Positions 53,685 to 63,836 of a DNA stretch of 64,000 bases are shown here, in pieces (position 1 is the first letter of the stretch; each line of letters opens with the position of its first letter). The notes under the pieces were generated by a model that worked only from the letters and a program-made list of their open reading frames with translations, was not told the origin of the DNA and did no database searches. Source of the DNA: Patiria miniata (lineage: Eukaryota > Echinodermata > Asteroidea > Valvatida > Asterinidae); NCBI RefSeq assembly GCF_015706575.1, contig NW_024037056.1, positions 4,302,109 through 4,366,108 on the forward strand, read 5' to 3'. The position numbers were made by a program, and so were the translations under genes.

Positions 53685-56184
53685 CTGCGGGGCACAAAAC
53701 CATGGGATGTGGTTAAAAAACAACCATAAGTAGGAAACTGTTAAAATAAAAGGTCATAAGTTTAGAATACATATAATATCCGGTTTGTTAAGTAAAAACG
53801 TCATACACGCGCGCGCACCACTGATTACTAGCACCCATTGGGTAAATACTCAAGATGCGTTAGCTTCCTGTTCCAATGGTTCGAAAGCTAGTTAATGGCC
53901 AGTGGGCGTGGTTTAAACTGAACTGACGTCACGCTAACGAACCGGATAGACGAATCCGGGCGTGCGATCACTGTACACTCATTATGGCCCCCTTTAATGG
54001 ACAAACCATTGTGCATGCTATTGTAAGTGGCTGCCCGTGACGGATTATCTGAAGCTTGGCTGGCTCAATAGACCTTACCATGCTGCCACCATTTTAGTTG
54101 TGTTCCCTTTATTCAATAACAGTACTGAATGATTTATTTAGGGCAAAAGCAAAAAGGAACCAGACTATTTTCCCTTCCAGCCTCGCTTTGGTTACGTCGA
54201 TTTCAATAGGGAAAAAATCAAGATGGCCGCAACATGATAATGGTCTATGGATTCACCACTGAAGGGAACTTTTGTGGGGTAAAGTTGACACGTGTTCCAA
54301 TTGGTATAGGAAAACTAACTTTTCATCCCTCCGGTGTTCCCCTTGGTATGCGTCTTGGTGGCGAAGATGCTGATCTGGTACGGGATACACCCCTTAGCCC
54401 CCACCCCGTACCGCACCATGAGGTCGAAGCTCGGCGATCCACTCGGTATGAGGAAGTGAAACGAGTTCACTTGGAAAGCGTCTCCCAGACCAACTGAAAC
54501 CGTCCCGTCAAAGACTGCAATGCCTGTTAGTTTTTGGAAGGTGGGGTCAACTTAACAATACAGTAATCACATCAGAAATATAATACCAACAAGCAATAGG
54601 TCTGAGGCCTAATGACGTCACGCTTTATTTACATGTGCGCTTTCCCATGGTGGGCAGTCCATACTTTGTCTGGTGTCCCGACTTCGTTCCTATAGGAAAG
54701 TGCGTATTCTGTTAACAACGCCATTACGTTATTAGGTCTTAGGTCAATTACGGTATCGATGATCTACCAAATGCACCACTGATGCTAACAGAAAAACAAA
54801 CCGTGTCATTCTTATGGAATACAGGAAAGGTACAAAATCTAACCCCCTCCCTCCTTCCTCATTGTCTTATAAGTCTTAATGACACATAGTAATCCTTCAA
54901 ACTTTAAGTTCTCAGGGTAAAAGTATTATAGGAGAAAATAAGTCGACAGAAACCACTTACCTGGAATGCATTGCTCATGGAACGGATAACTCAAGGACTT
55001 GCGCGTACACTGGCCGTCTTCAATGATGTACTTCTTCCCCTAAAAAAGCAATCCACAGTTTGAAAAAGAACAATGTTGATGCCCTCTTAAAGACGATTTG
55101 AACATTTCAACAGCGCTTTCAGATGAAGTCTGTGACCTCACCAAAACAAAATCTTGGCGACATCGTGTGACAATAACACTTCGGTGACATCGTGTGATAA
55201 TAAAATCACGATGACATCGTTCAACAATGAAATCTCAGTGGCACCATGTGACAATAATATCGGTGACAACGTGTGACTATCCCCAAACATTGGTAACTTC
55301 ATACAACAATAGAATCTTGGCGACATCATTTGACAATAAAAGCTCGGTGACATCATGTGACAGTAATCTACAGGTGACATCGTGACATAATACATTCGTT
55401 TTTGTTTGGTTCTGAAGCAAACACGTGTTAACATTGTGTTATGCATAGTGCTTACCAATAATCTTCGCAGCAAAGAACATGATTCTGTTCAGAGTTGATT
55501 AGTCCGAATTTAAAGGTTATAGAAACAGTAGCAACAAACAAAATGGCGTATTTCTGTGATGAACGCATGCGCAAGGTGATGCGCTGAGCTTCCTATACCT
55601 TCTTGTAGTCGTATATAATCTTGACCTTCACTGTGACCCCTGTGACGTCATTGTAGACGTGGTCAATCTCGGCCACTTGCTCGTTGATGGCGTCGTACGC
55701 CATCTCGGTTCTGCCTTCGAAGGTGGTGACGGTTCCATTATTCAAGATGGTGTCGTAAGTCTCTGATGTCCAAAAATAAGTGTCATTTATGGCAGCAAAT
55801 TATTAAAGTGATTTCAGATGAACAAAGATATAAAAAAAGATAACCCCTAATTGTTATGTTAATAAGTCTGTCAAGTTTTTTTTTAAATAAGGAACCTACC
55901 CAGTGGCCTAACTAAGCAGAGCAGAGGTCCGTGTGCCCCCCCCCCCCCCCCCCATTTAAAATCTTGAATGTCACAAAACAATATATAAGTTGCCTTCAGT
56001 GCTCCCTTGAAAAACCCCGTGCCCAGGTGCCCCTCCCCCTAGAAGTTTAACCCTTGCCGCTGAACCTACCAAGTAAAGCAGTAAACTGCTTGGGATTGCA
56101 GCATGGTGCCTGATTAACAGCCGAGACAGCACTTCCGAGAAACATTACCAGCAAAGTCGCCGTAGAGGCAAGGGTGTGCGTCAT
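53524..56184 (-). CDS. Ependymin-related secreted protein, copy B (240 aa, five exons)
   Basis: Secreted glycoprotein of the ependymin-related (EPDR) family, extracellular or lysosomal, with a hydrophobic ligand pocket in known members. Exons on the minus strand: 56070-56184, 55599-55762, 54961-55039, 54320-54523, 53524-53684, with phases 1, 0, 1, 1. Signal peptide about 1-22, then APCCNPKQF. Six cysteines (28, 29, 104, 117, 165, 239) and an NGT glycosylation site in exon 2. The end YQDGIQDPSFWFDPPSGCH matches the family C terminus. The exon 4 donor (A|GTTAGT) is weak but fits the frame and the copy A structure. An AATAAA signal on the minus strand lies at 53434-53439. Confidence 0.9.
54320..54523 (-). 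CDS. EPDR-B exon 4
   Basis: Encodes IAVFDGTVSVGLGDAFQV, then a beta-rich stretch to GAKGCIPYQISIFATKTH and TKGNTGGMK. A stop follows directly if the exon is not spliced, so the weak donor A|GTTAGT matters. Its phase matches copy A. Confidence 0.82.
54961..55039 (-). CDS. EPDR-B exon 3
   Basis: Encodes GKKYIIEDGQCTRKSLSYP then FHEQCIP, with two conserved cysteines. 79 nt, the same length as in copy A. Donor G|GTAAGT. Confidence 0.9.
55150..55395. repeat. 28-bp minisatellite in EPDR-B intron 2
   Basis: About nine diverged units of roughly 28 bp around GGTGACATCGTGTGACAATA. Unit differences are spread evenly, so the array is not freshly amplified. Confidence 0.88.
55599..55762 (-). CDS. EPDR-B exon 2
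   Basis: Encodes TYDTILNNGTVTTFEGRTE then MAYDAINEQVAEIDHVYND and VTGVTVKVKIIYDYKK. AYDA-NE is the family's second conserved block. 164 nt, the same length as in copy A. Phase 0 donor AAG|GTATAG. Confidence 0.9.
55901..56062. mobile_element. hAT-like MITE on the first splice donor of EPDR-B
   Basis: Starts CAGTGGCCTAACTA, ends CTTGCCGCTG, and is flanked exactly by AACCTACC (55893-55900 and 56063-56070). The 8-bp duplication contains the last base of exon 1 and the donor GTAGGTT. 162 bp, with a run of about 18 C, non-coding. Confidence 0.9.
56070..56184 (-). CDS. EPDR-B exon 1
   Basis: ATG with a hydrophobic leader (MTHTLASTATLLVMFLGSA) then NQAPCCNPKQFTALL. The upstream in-frame ATG at 56298 was not used because its residues do not look like a leader. 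The donor G|GTAGGT coincides with the target duplication of a hAT-like element. Confidence 0.88.
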
Positions 56185-57816
56185 TTTGCCACTATTTTGA
56201 AGAGGCCACGGTTGAGTGTCTGCTTTCAAACTCGTTGGGCCAACTTTATGCAGTCTGTATATTTTAATACCCCCCAGTCTAGCCCTTTTGAAAGACACAC
56301 ATTAATTGTAGTTGAAAGCAACACACACACACAAAAACCTAGTGCAGCACTGCACACAGATATCGTGACACAATGGTTGCCTATTTTATCCCTTTCTCAA
56401 TAGGTACACGTATTTGATTTCACCCCCCCCCCCCCCCCATCGATCATACGCCGACCATTTACACACAGCCTTGGCATCTGATAAAGGTTGAAAGGCAATC
56501 CCAGGATCTGTATATTACGGGCGGCTGACTCTTTTGAAACTCCGAAGAATGAGGTGGAAAGGTTTCCAAAAAAAATTATTCGCCAAGGAAAATATGGTGT
56601 GATCCAAGAAGAAAGACTGTTATACCTCTGCCTTGAATACTGTATTTTCATTGGCCTAGAACGATAACGTGTTAAGTTTGTAAAAAGTGATAGCACCGTT
56701 TAATATGAGCGTGCTATGACATGTACGTATGTGTCAAACGCTTGCAATCGTTGGTACCCACGCTATTTTCACCCTGTTTTCACATACGAGTGGGAGCAGC
56801 GAACTAGCAAACGATCAGCTGTTTCGAGCACGATGCATGCCATTTGACCTTCGATTGTCATGATTGCTTTGTTTACTGCTGTTAGTTTTCGTGATTTTCA
56901 CATCAAAATCCAAATAATCCATGACAGAGGTATAACAAAACAATTGTTGACTGCTGTGATGTGGGATATGACGTGACATTTTGAACACATCCGGGGCACC
57001 TAGCAATCTCAGCGCATCGCCTCGGATGCTATGACCCCTCGGGCGTTCAAAACGTCATATTCCACATCACAGCAGTCAACTGATAGAAGCATTGATCAAC
57101 ACGTATTGGGGAAAACGAAAACAATCCGCAACGAACGACTCTCCAAATAACTACAAACAAGCCTTGGAAAACATTCAGCCAATTGACAAACAGGCACAAA
57201 CAATACGCTGCAGTTTACTTTATTCATCAATCACCCTGAACAGAATACACGAAGTCACTTGTTCCTATAAACTTGGTTTGTTTTCAACAAGCAAAAAAAC
57301 GTTGTATACAGCAACTGTGATGTAAGATCGGTATAGGTGAAAGTTGAGTGAAATTGTATTGAAGTTTCAAATCTTAAAATGAAGTGGTATTTTCCTCCTT
57401 TGAAGTTAGTATGTTATCACAGTGCACTATGTCCTTTCAGCAATGCATTTCCAAAATATTGATAACAGAAGATTGCGATTGCTTCCTATACTTTCAATGG
57501 TGTCTATATAACCTGGTAGGCCTAAGAAAACATTTCCAAGTCAAAATGAAAATGGTAAACGGGAAGGTATTTCAAAAACGTCTTTTCATGCCATTTCACT
57601 ACATTCTTAAGTACAGTACTTTGATAATGAAAAGAAAATGACTTCCAAACCTTAAGAAAATCATAAAATCATTTTCTTAAATCATTACTCCGAATAGAGA
57701 ATATACTCATCATTTGAAATCGCAAAATTCTAAATTTGCTTTGCTACAAAGAAACTACCTTTTCTTTTTGCAAACTCATATCAAAAATAAACAGTGTTTG
57801 GGGCCGGGGAGGCTCT
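56185..57816. other. Intergenic DNA between the two ependymin-related genes
   Basis: No coding segment seen. Its low end must hold the promoter and 5' UTR of EPDR-B; GATAAAATAG on the minus strand near 56380 is a weak TATA-like word. Its high end holds the 3' UTR of EPDR-A. A foldback element lies at 56945-57081. Confidence 0.5.
56945..57081. repeat. Short foldback element
   Basis: GTTGACTGCTGTGATGTGG at 56946 and its exact reverse complement at 57062-57080 bound arms of about 50 bp that also share ATATGACGT and TTTTGAAC. Loop about 35 bp. Likely a MITE or a strong hairpin. Confidence 0.8.
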
Positions 57817-58055
57817 TTAGATGGCAACAAAATTCTTCCCTTTGAATTTTGCCATCAGTCGACCGGCCATTTTCTTAGCGGATGCCTTCTGTTCGTCGGT
57901 GGGCAACTTCTGGCATTCCGGCGGCGGCTTGAACCAGAAGGACGGGTCTGCGATTCCTTCCTCGTAGTCGAAGTACTGGGAACGGACGGACAGCGGGGCG
58001 TCAGCACCGACGGCCAGGCGAGATTGGTTGAAGGGAAGGGGAATGGATACGGGTC
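57817..58055 (-). CDS. EPDR-A exon 5 (stop)
   Basis: Encodes PVSIPLPFNQSRLAVGADA, then a stretch to GIADPSFWFKPPPEC and the tail QKLPTDEQKASAKKMAGRLM then AKFKGKNFVAI, TAA. The lysine-rich tail is the main difference from copy B. Confidence 0.92.
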
Positions 58056-60794
58056 CTGTAAATTCAAGACACAAGTTTAGTTTCTAAATAAGTGATAATT
58101 ACACTTCTCCATGTATGACTGAGGGAATGCAAGGTATTTGCACAAAACATGAACATAGTGACCACAGTGTGTTGAAACTCATAACTACCCTATAGCAGAA
58201 CTCAACCCATCAAACCCTAACGGCATGTTTTGTTGGAATCTCTGTCAGGATGGGTATGGCCTACAGTATACCCTAAACTGACAGTCTTTTACATTGGGTT
58301 GGCACACTTCCAGAAACAAAGTCAGAAATATGTGTATGCAGTTTCCCATTAGGCCTATGGTGTTGGAATTTGCCAGGATGGGTATGGTTCCCATAGTAAA
58401 TCATGCTGGGATTGTTAGCCAGCATCTTAATTATACTTTTTAGTACAGTCATGAACAACCCAATGTTCCACGTGAATAAGATCACAGATTCAGCTTTACT
58501 CGGACCAAACGGAGAGTCTGTTACTCACCGGCAGAGGGAGCCCTTGCTGAGCCACTAGGGGGCGCCCTCCGAGACGAGAAGATATACGGGATGCAATTCT
58601 CTGTCCCGACGACAAAGTCGTATACATTGTCGTAACTCTGCGCCGGTACTGCCAGTGAGAACAAGTTGTTTGCAAAATCTCCCAGACCGAAGGTGAAAGT
58701 ATTCACGAAATGGGCAGATTCTGTTTGAAAGAATTTAGTGCAAAAAGAAAGAATATTTTGGGATCAAGCGAACATGTTTCGAGGTACAGACCTTAAAAGC
58801 ATATGCAGCACCTGCCGTATTGTTATCAAAAAGCTTATTACTTGGATTAAAAATCGTACTTGTATTAACCACCCCGTGAAATTGTTCCGTCTGGCGTGCT
58901 GTCATTTAGAAAAAATCAAGAACATTAATGTAGGTGATTTCTAACGATCAGTCAATTTTATTGACTGATTTTTGGAAAGATTAGTGCTATCATTGACAAA
59001 ATTGTTTTCCATGATCAAAAGTATGCGTTGTTTTTCACTATTTTCTCGAAAAGTATATTATCAACTGAGCTGAAAGTGCAACAGGTTAGGTTTTGAACGT
59101 CCTTCTTTGGATTTAAAGTGATGTTATTGGGAACGAACAATTAAATCCACCGTAAGCAATCTATCATAAAAATGCCAATAAAATATGATAATAGGGCCTT
59201 AAAAATTCCCAATAGGGCCCATGTGCAACATGCATTTAGTAATCCAAACTGCAGAGGTCTTAAAAATGCACCGATTTAATGACGACCCTAGAAGTCAAAT
59301 GTCACCGATTAATGTCTATCATTTCCCGCTTTTTTGCTTTGTTTTTTTTTTAGTTTGATTCACTCACGTGGCACACACAGCTCGAGGAACTTTTCAGTCA
59401 GTGCTTCCTTGGTGCACTTGCCATCCTTGATCACGTACTTCGTAGCCTGCAAGCAACGTATAAGGAAATGAAGCAGTTAGCCGCCATGTTGGATTCAGCC
59501 ATTTCGTGTGGCTGTGAAATTTCTATTAAGGCACCAAAGATACAGAAGTCAGAGTACTATAAAGCAACATATTTGTGGTACATCTTGACCATGTGGACGT
59601 GCAGTATGCAAGTCTGGTCAGTCTAAGGCTTCAAACGAAATCATTTGGCTTCGCTCTCTACTGTGTTGCAAACTGTTGAAGTAAAACTTCCTCTTAATAA
59701 ACCAAAATTGAAAATAATTTTGTTTGTCGATGATTACAATTTTGCTGCACTGTCGGGGTGGGGGCTCAGTGAAGGCTTCAATCATAAGCTTCAGGGGGGT
59801 CAATTATTGATGGCAAAACTAGAAAATTAGTATGATGTAACGATACCATTGAGATGTGAGTCGCAGGACATATTAAGTTTACATGTTAGAGTAAAACAAA
59901 AACAAATTTTAAGATTGGAATAAGCTTCTCAATTGTTTCAGTTACTATAAAGTGGTATTTGTTGTGTTGGTAAAAAGAAAATCGCAACAGCGCCCTCATT
60001 TGATGCAAATTAAGACCCATGTATACCTGTGGGTAGAGATAGATGGTCTTAGAGGTCTCAGTTACTCCAGTGTCGGCGTCGTACTGCCACAGTATCTCAG
60101 ACCGAAGCTCGTTGGTGGCGTCATAAGCCTGATGCACGTTCTGTTCCAGAGAGGTGACGACGCCATCCACCAAGTCATTGGTTACCTCAACTATCACACA
60201 AGATTAAAAAAGAACCAAGAAATATTGAACCTAATTGCTTGAGCTTGCAGAATCCTCCAAAATCCTCCACTGTGCAGGAAACGAATGGCACACTCTTTGT
60301 ACCTACCAAGTTTCAAGTGACATCAAAACCATAATTATGTAAAATAATAGTGGCTGGGCTCTACCTCCCTCAATCCTCCAAAATCCTCCACTGTGCAGAA
60401 ATCAATAGAACATTCTTAAGTACATTTCCATCAAGGAATGCATGTAGAATGTATGATCCTGACGTCGTTTGTTTTTACTTCAACGATGCTCAATCTTTGC
60501 AATTTGTTGGGACTGCGAAACATTTCTAATTATTTCTCTTCAGAAAATCCCCCCCCCCAAAAAAAAGTCAATAGGCCTTCACCCTGTGAACCACCGAAGT
60601 GACGCTATGCACGGCCTGATCACAATGTGCACGCAACCATCATTCCAATTTTAGGGAGTAACCTCAAAAATCAGAAACACGAACTCACCTAACTTGATGG
60701 TGTATCGTTTGGGCACGCAGCACGGGGTGGGTTCGTCCGCACCCACGGCCGCAAAGCACACCAACAGGAGGGTAACACTGCGAAGAGAACCCAT
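57817..60794 (-). CDS. Ependymin-related secreted protein, copy A (259 aa, five exons)
   Basis: EPDR family, paralogue of copy B in the same orientation. Exons on the minus strand: 60689-60794, 60027-60190, 59368-59446, 58529-58720, 57817-58055, with the same phases (1, 0, 1, 1) and identical lengths for exons 2 and 3. Signal peptide about 1-19, then PCCVPKRY. Cysteines 25, 26, 101, 114, 159 and 228 match copy B. An NQS glycosylation site lies in exon 5. The family end FDYEEGIADPSFWFKPPPEC is followed by about 31 mostly basic residues that copy B lacks. A TATA-like word lies about 170 bp upstream. Confidence 0.92.
58529..58720 (-). CDS. EPDR-A exon 4
   Basis: Encodes SAHFVNTFTFGLGDFANNL, then a stretch to VVGTENCIPYIFSSRR and a low-complexity APPSGSARAPSA. 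Donor G|GTGAGT. CIPY is shared with copy B. Confidence 0.9.
59368..59446 (-). CDS. EPDR-A exon 3
   Basis: Encodes ATKYVIKDGKCTKEALTEK then FLELCVP, with two conserved cysteines. Donor C|GTGAGT. Confidence 0.9.
60027..60190 (-). CDS. EPDR-A exon 2
   Basis: Encodes EVTNDLVDGVVTSLEQNV then HQAYDATNELRSEILWQYD and ADTGVTETSKTIYLYPQ. Donor CAG|GTATAC. Confidence 0.92.
60689..60794 (-). CDS. EPDR-A exon 1
   Basis: ATG with the leader MGSLRSVTLLLVCFAAVGA then DEPTPCCVPKRYTIKL. Phase 1 donor G|GTGAGT. Confidence 0.92.
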
Positions 60795-60965
60795 GACTCT
60801 ACTTCGGCAGGAATCCGATCAAGACTCGGTGACTGATGGTACGGTGCAAATCTTCAAACGAGTGTTGTATAAGCGTTGTGCCGTCTCACCGTACAGTACG
60901 TACAGACACCAACATAAGGTGGGGAGAATACACAATTTGACCCAGACAGAATCAACCAAAGACGG

Positions 60966-60974
60966 ATTTATATA
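60966..60974 (-). promoter_or_regulatory. TATA-like box of EPDR-A
   Basis: TATATAAAT on the minus strand, about 170 bases before the start codon, would place transcription start near 60940. Confidence 0.45.
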
Positions 60975-62773
60975 ATAGGCCTTTCAAAAAAATATTTCCA
61001 GCCAGGCCTACCGAGGTCGTGGCTAAGGATTAACAATACATAACCAGGGTCCGTATTACGCATCAGCGGTTCTCTTTTGGTAAGATTTTTTCCCCCACCA
61101 ATGCAATAAGTCACGCTTTCTGTACTGATAAATGCATAATTCGGCTATACAAAAAACACGGCAGTGCTTGCTAGGCCACCTTTTGAAAAGATTCTTTACA
61201 AAAACGCATATGCCCAACTCAAGGTGTGTTTTTGTACACTGACACGTTAGAGTGTTGAAGGTTTCATGTATGCCGTATGCATACTGCTTTCCTCCCAGAA
61301 TTTTTTGAATTTCGTGTTTTTATTCGTATCATATTCAGCATCATAACTTTGAAACAAAAACAATCAAGTGTTTTTTGATCAGACGCCACAACAAATGTTA
61401 GCCTGTACCAGTCCCTAGCCATCAGCGCATAAAAAACTAAATTACGGTTCAGTGTTTCACATTGTTAGAAAGGCACATGCTGCACCTAATGGTCAAGATT
61501 TCTGGACAAGCAAATGATCCAGTCCAACTGCAGGGCCAGGGCGGGAGGCCGGGCAGGTAGTGGGGCAGTCACATTGACTACCGGGCGGGTCAGCAAAGTG
61601 TCTCGAACCTATGTTTTCTCATGACTCGTAAAAGTATTAGCAGACAACTTTTTCTACTAAAGTTCGATAGTTCATTCGGTAAAACAACGATCAAATTAAT
61701 AATTCATAGATTCTTTTCTAGTTTCAGATTATTGTCTTACTATAATTGCCAGATAATATTCAACTTATATCCTCTTAATGCCTTTGGATCAGTATTCATG
61801 TTTTAGAATGCATAAATTGATAACCAACGAAAGCCTGAATTTTAAGAATTCATCACTTTTTCTGCACAAATTTATTTCCCCGTACCTATATGGCATACAA
61901 GTGCCCTCTAAAAGCAGCCTATAGTAAATATCGATAGCTTGTTTGTATCAACATTTCTTGGCGAATGGACAATAAGATAAGATTTAATTATGTGTTCAAA
62001 CTATGAAGTTAACTGTACGGTAACATTCCGAGTTGTATTGCGTGACTTCAGGTAGTTGGTCAGTGGCCCAGTTTGTTTCCTTTTCTAGCAATTTTGCTAT
62101 TATTTGTTCACCTGGTATGCGAGCAAGATTTAGCGGTTATTCATCGCAGTTTGCGAAATTCCATTAGCTGTTAGAGATATGGCAACCAAAATATGAGGGC
62201 GCTATTTAACCTAAACGAAACAACGTCCACAGTTGCCGCCATATCTCACAAAGGCCAATGTCTTGTGTTCTTTGAGGAGGTGGGATGCTCCAAATTGGTA
62301 TGGAGGCTGTTTTTTTTCTTTTCTTTCCGCGTTCTCTACGGGCTGTATATCGCCTCGTCCCCACCCATCTGCCAACCCATGTGGAGCCCGGTAGATTTTG
62401 TGTCAATTATTATTCCGACATAGAACTTGTTCACTTCGTTTTACTCTTATAGTTAATATCATAATTCACTCAATCAATTAGGACCAGATGTTGTATTTTA
62501 ATATCGAACTTCATTTCAAATTGGTGTCGAAACAGGCACTTTGCATGTTTTGCTGGTAGGGCTTATAATGCAATGATGACAAAAACGTTTGGTGACGAGA
62601 ATATTCTGGCACTGCCAAGTGTAACTGTGATCACGTGTCTAATTAACATGAAGCGGTACCAGCCATCACAGTACTATGGCGATCATTCAAATGATCCTTG
62701 ATTGCCATTGGATGGACGTAGTCAAGTCACACAAATAAGTTACATGCCCCACCCCATACGCAGGACAGGAGGG
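60975..62773. other. Intergenic DNA between divergent genes
   Basis: Separates EPDR-A (minus) from the secreted-protein gene (plus). AT-rich, with no coding segment, RNA gene or clear repeat that I could support. Confidence 0.5.
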
Positions 62774-62780
62774 TATAAAA
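62774..62780 (+). promoter_or_regulatory. TATA box of the secreted-protein gene
   Basis: TATAAAA in a GC-richer context, about 220 bases of genomic DNA before the ATG, with a spliced 5' UTR in between. It predicts a start near 62805. Confidence 0.7.
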
Positions 62781-62804
62781 ATCGACATTCATACTGCTCT
62801 CGAT

Positions 62805-62896
62805 AACACTCCTGCTTCTGTTACCATTTTGACAACAACCGATCCTGAAGATTTTGCATCCAAGATACGCAATCGTTTTCGAGACAGAAATTCTCG
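62805..62896 (+). other. Non-coding first exon of the secreted-protein gene
   Basis: Runs from the predicted start to the donor G|GTATGT. It contains no ATG in frame with the signal peptide. The start is inferred from the TATA box. Confidence 0.5.
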
Positions 62897-62993
62897 GTAT
62901 GTATACATGATGTAGTCGGTCTTAGATGTTGCAAGATTATCATTTGAGGCTGTTCAGAAGTTCAAACTCGGACTTATTTTTGTTTCAGACAAG

Positions 62994-63574
62994 ATGAAGG
63001 CCTTTACCTGCTTGGTTCTTCTAATTTGCTTGGGGTGCGTTCTCGGCTTACCATTCAATAAAGGTAATAGATGAAACGAACATGCCACCACTTTCAAAGA
63101 TGTATAATGATTTCTATGGCAATAATTATGATAGTTAAAAGTAAAGTTCCGTTGTCCAAATACGCGGGAAATGTAAAGACTGACATTAGTATAAATATTT
63201 TGGGAAATATGTTCTTTTTGTAACACAAGTTATAAGCACAACATAATTGATCAGATAACCTGATATAAAGTTAAAAGGAATTACCCCAAGAGTGTCTCCC
63301 GCTTGCAATGCAACGCACAATTTAGCTGTAGATGTTGTCATGCATGAATTCCTGATAATGGCGCTCCGCGTTTTACAAATCGTCGCTGTCTGAAATATAT
63401 ACCCTCGATTGATCGTGGTAAAACAAATTGACATGCATTAGGTCCTATAACGTTCAGTTCTAACATTTCAAACAACAGGAGGAAACGGCATCTTTATTTT
63501 TCCCCATTTAGAGTCTCCGCAGGAATCGGGACGTAGGCAAGAAAAACGTACTGATATCCTGGGACAGCGCCAGA
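62994..63574 (+). CDS. Small secreted protein or peptide precursor, partial (continues off the right edge)
   Basis: Coding segments 62994-63063 and 63512-63574. The first follows acceptor TTTCAG|AC and gives the signal peptide MKAFTCLVLLICLGCVLG then LPFNK. The second (acceptor ATTTAG, donor A|GTAAGT) gives ESPQESGRRQEKRTDILGQR and Q. Two dibasic sites (RR, KR) could be cut by prohormone convertases, as in peptide precursors, but no known peptide was recognised. Both introns are in phase. The rest of the gene lies beyond 64000. Confidence 0.65.
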
Positions 63575-63764
63575 GTAAGTATTTATTTGTATTTTATCTC
63601 TGTTGCTATAGCTTTGTAAAGAGCAACACTTTCTCAAGACTTCCCTAAGTTTACAGTATTGCTATTGCTTCTAGCATCGTGACTTTGGGCATGATCCTTG
63701 GCTACATGGTAAACGTGGGTTTATGGCTTCTGACTAGCCCCCCTAATTGAGCAAGGACAAATTA

Positions 63765-63836
63765 GAGCTGGATAGCTCAGTTGGTAGAGCACCGCGGAAC
63801 GGTAATCCGCAGGTCGCAGGTTCAAAACCAGCTCCA
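63765..63836 (+). repeat. tRNA-like sequence (SINE head or tRNA pseudogene)
   Basis: TAGCTCAGTTGGTAGAGCAC is a perfect A-box and GGTTCAAAACC a near-perfect B-box. A stem GCGGA/TCCGC encloses ACGGTAA, which would give anticodon GGT (Thr), but base 33 is C. GAGCTGG pairs with CCAGCTC only if the T-stem is lost. An A-rich tract follows. More likely a SINE or pseudogene than a working tRNA. It lies in an intron of the secreted-protein gene. Confidence 0.6.

Noticed and set aside
56185-56298. Longer N terminus for EPDR-B from an in-frame ATG at 56298
   Set aside because: The extra 38 residues are basic and not conserved and would bury the signal peptide. The ATG at 56184 gives a normal leader like that of copy A.
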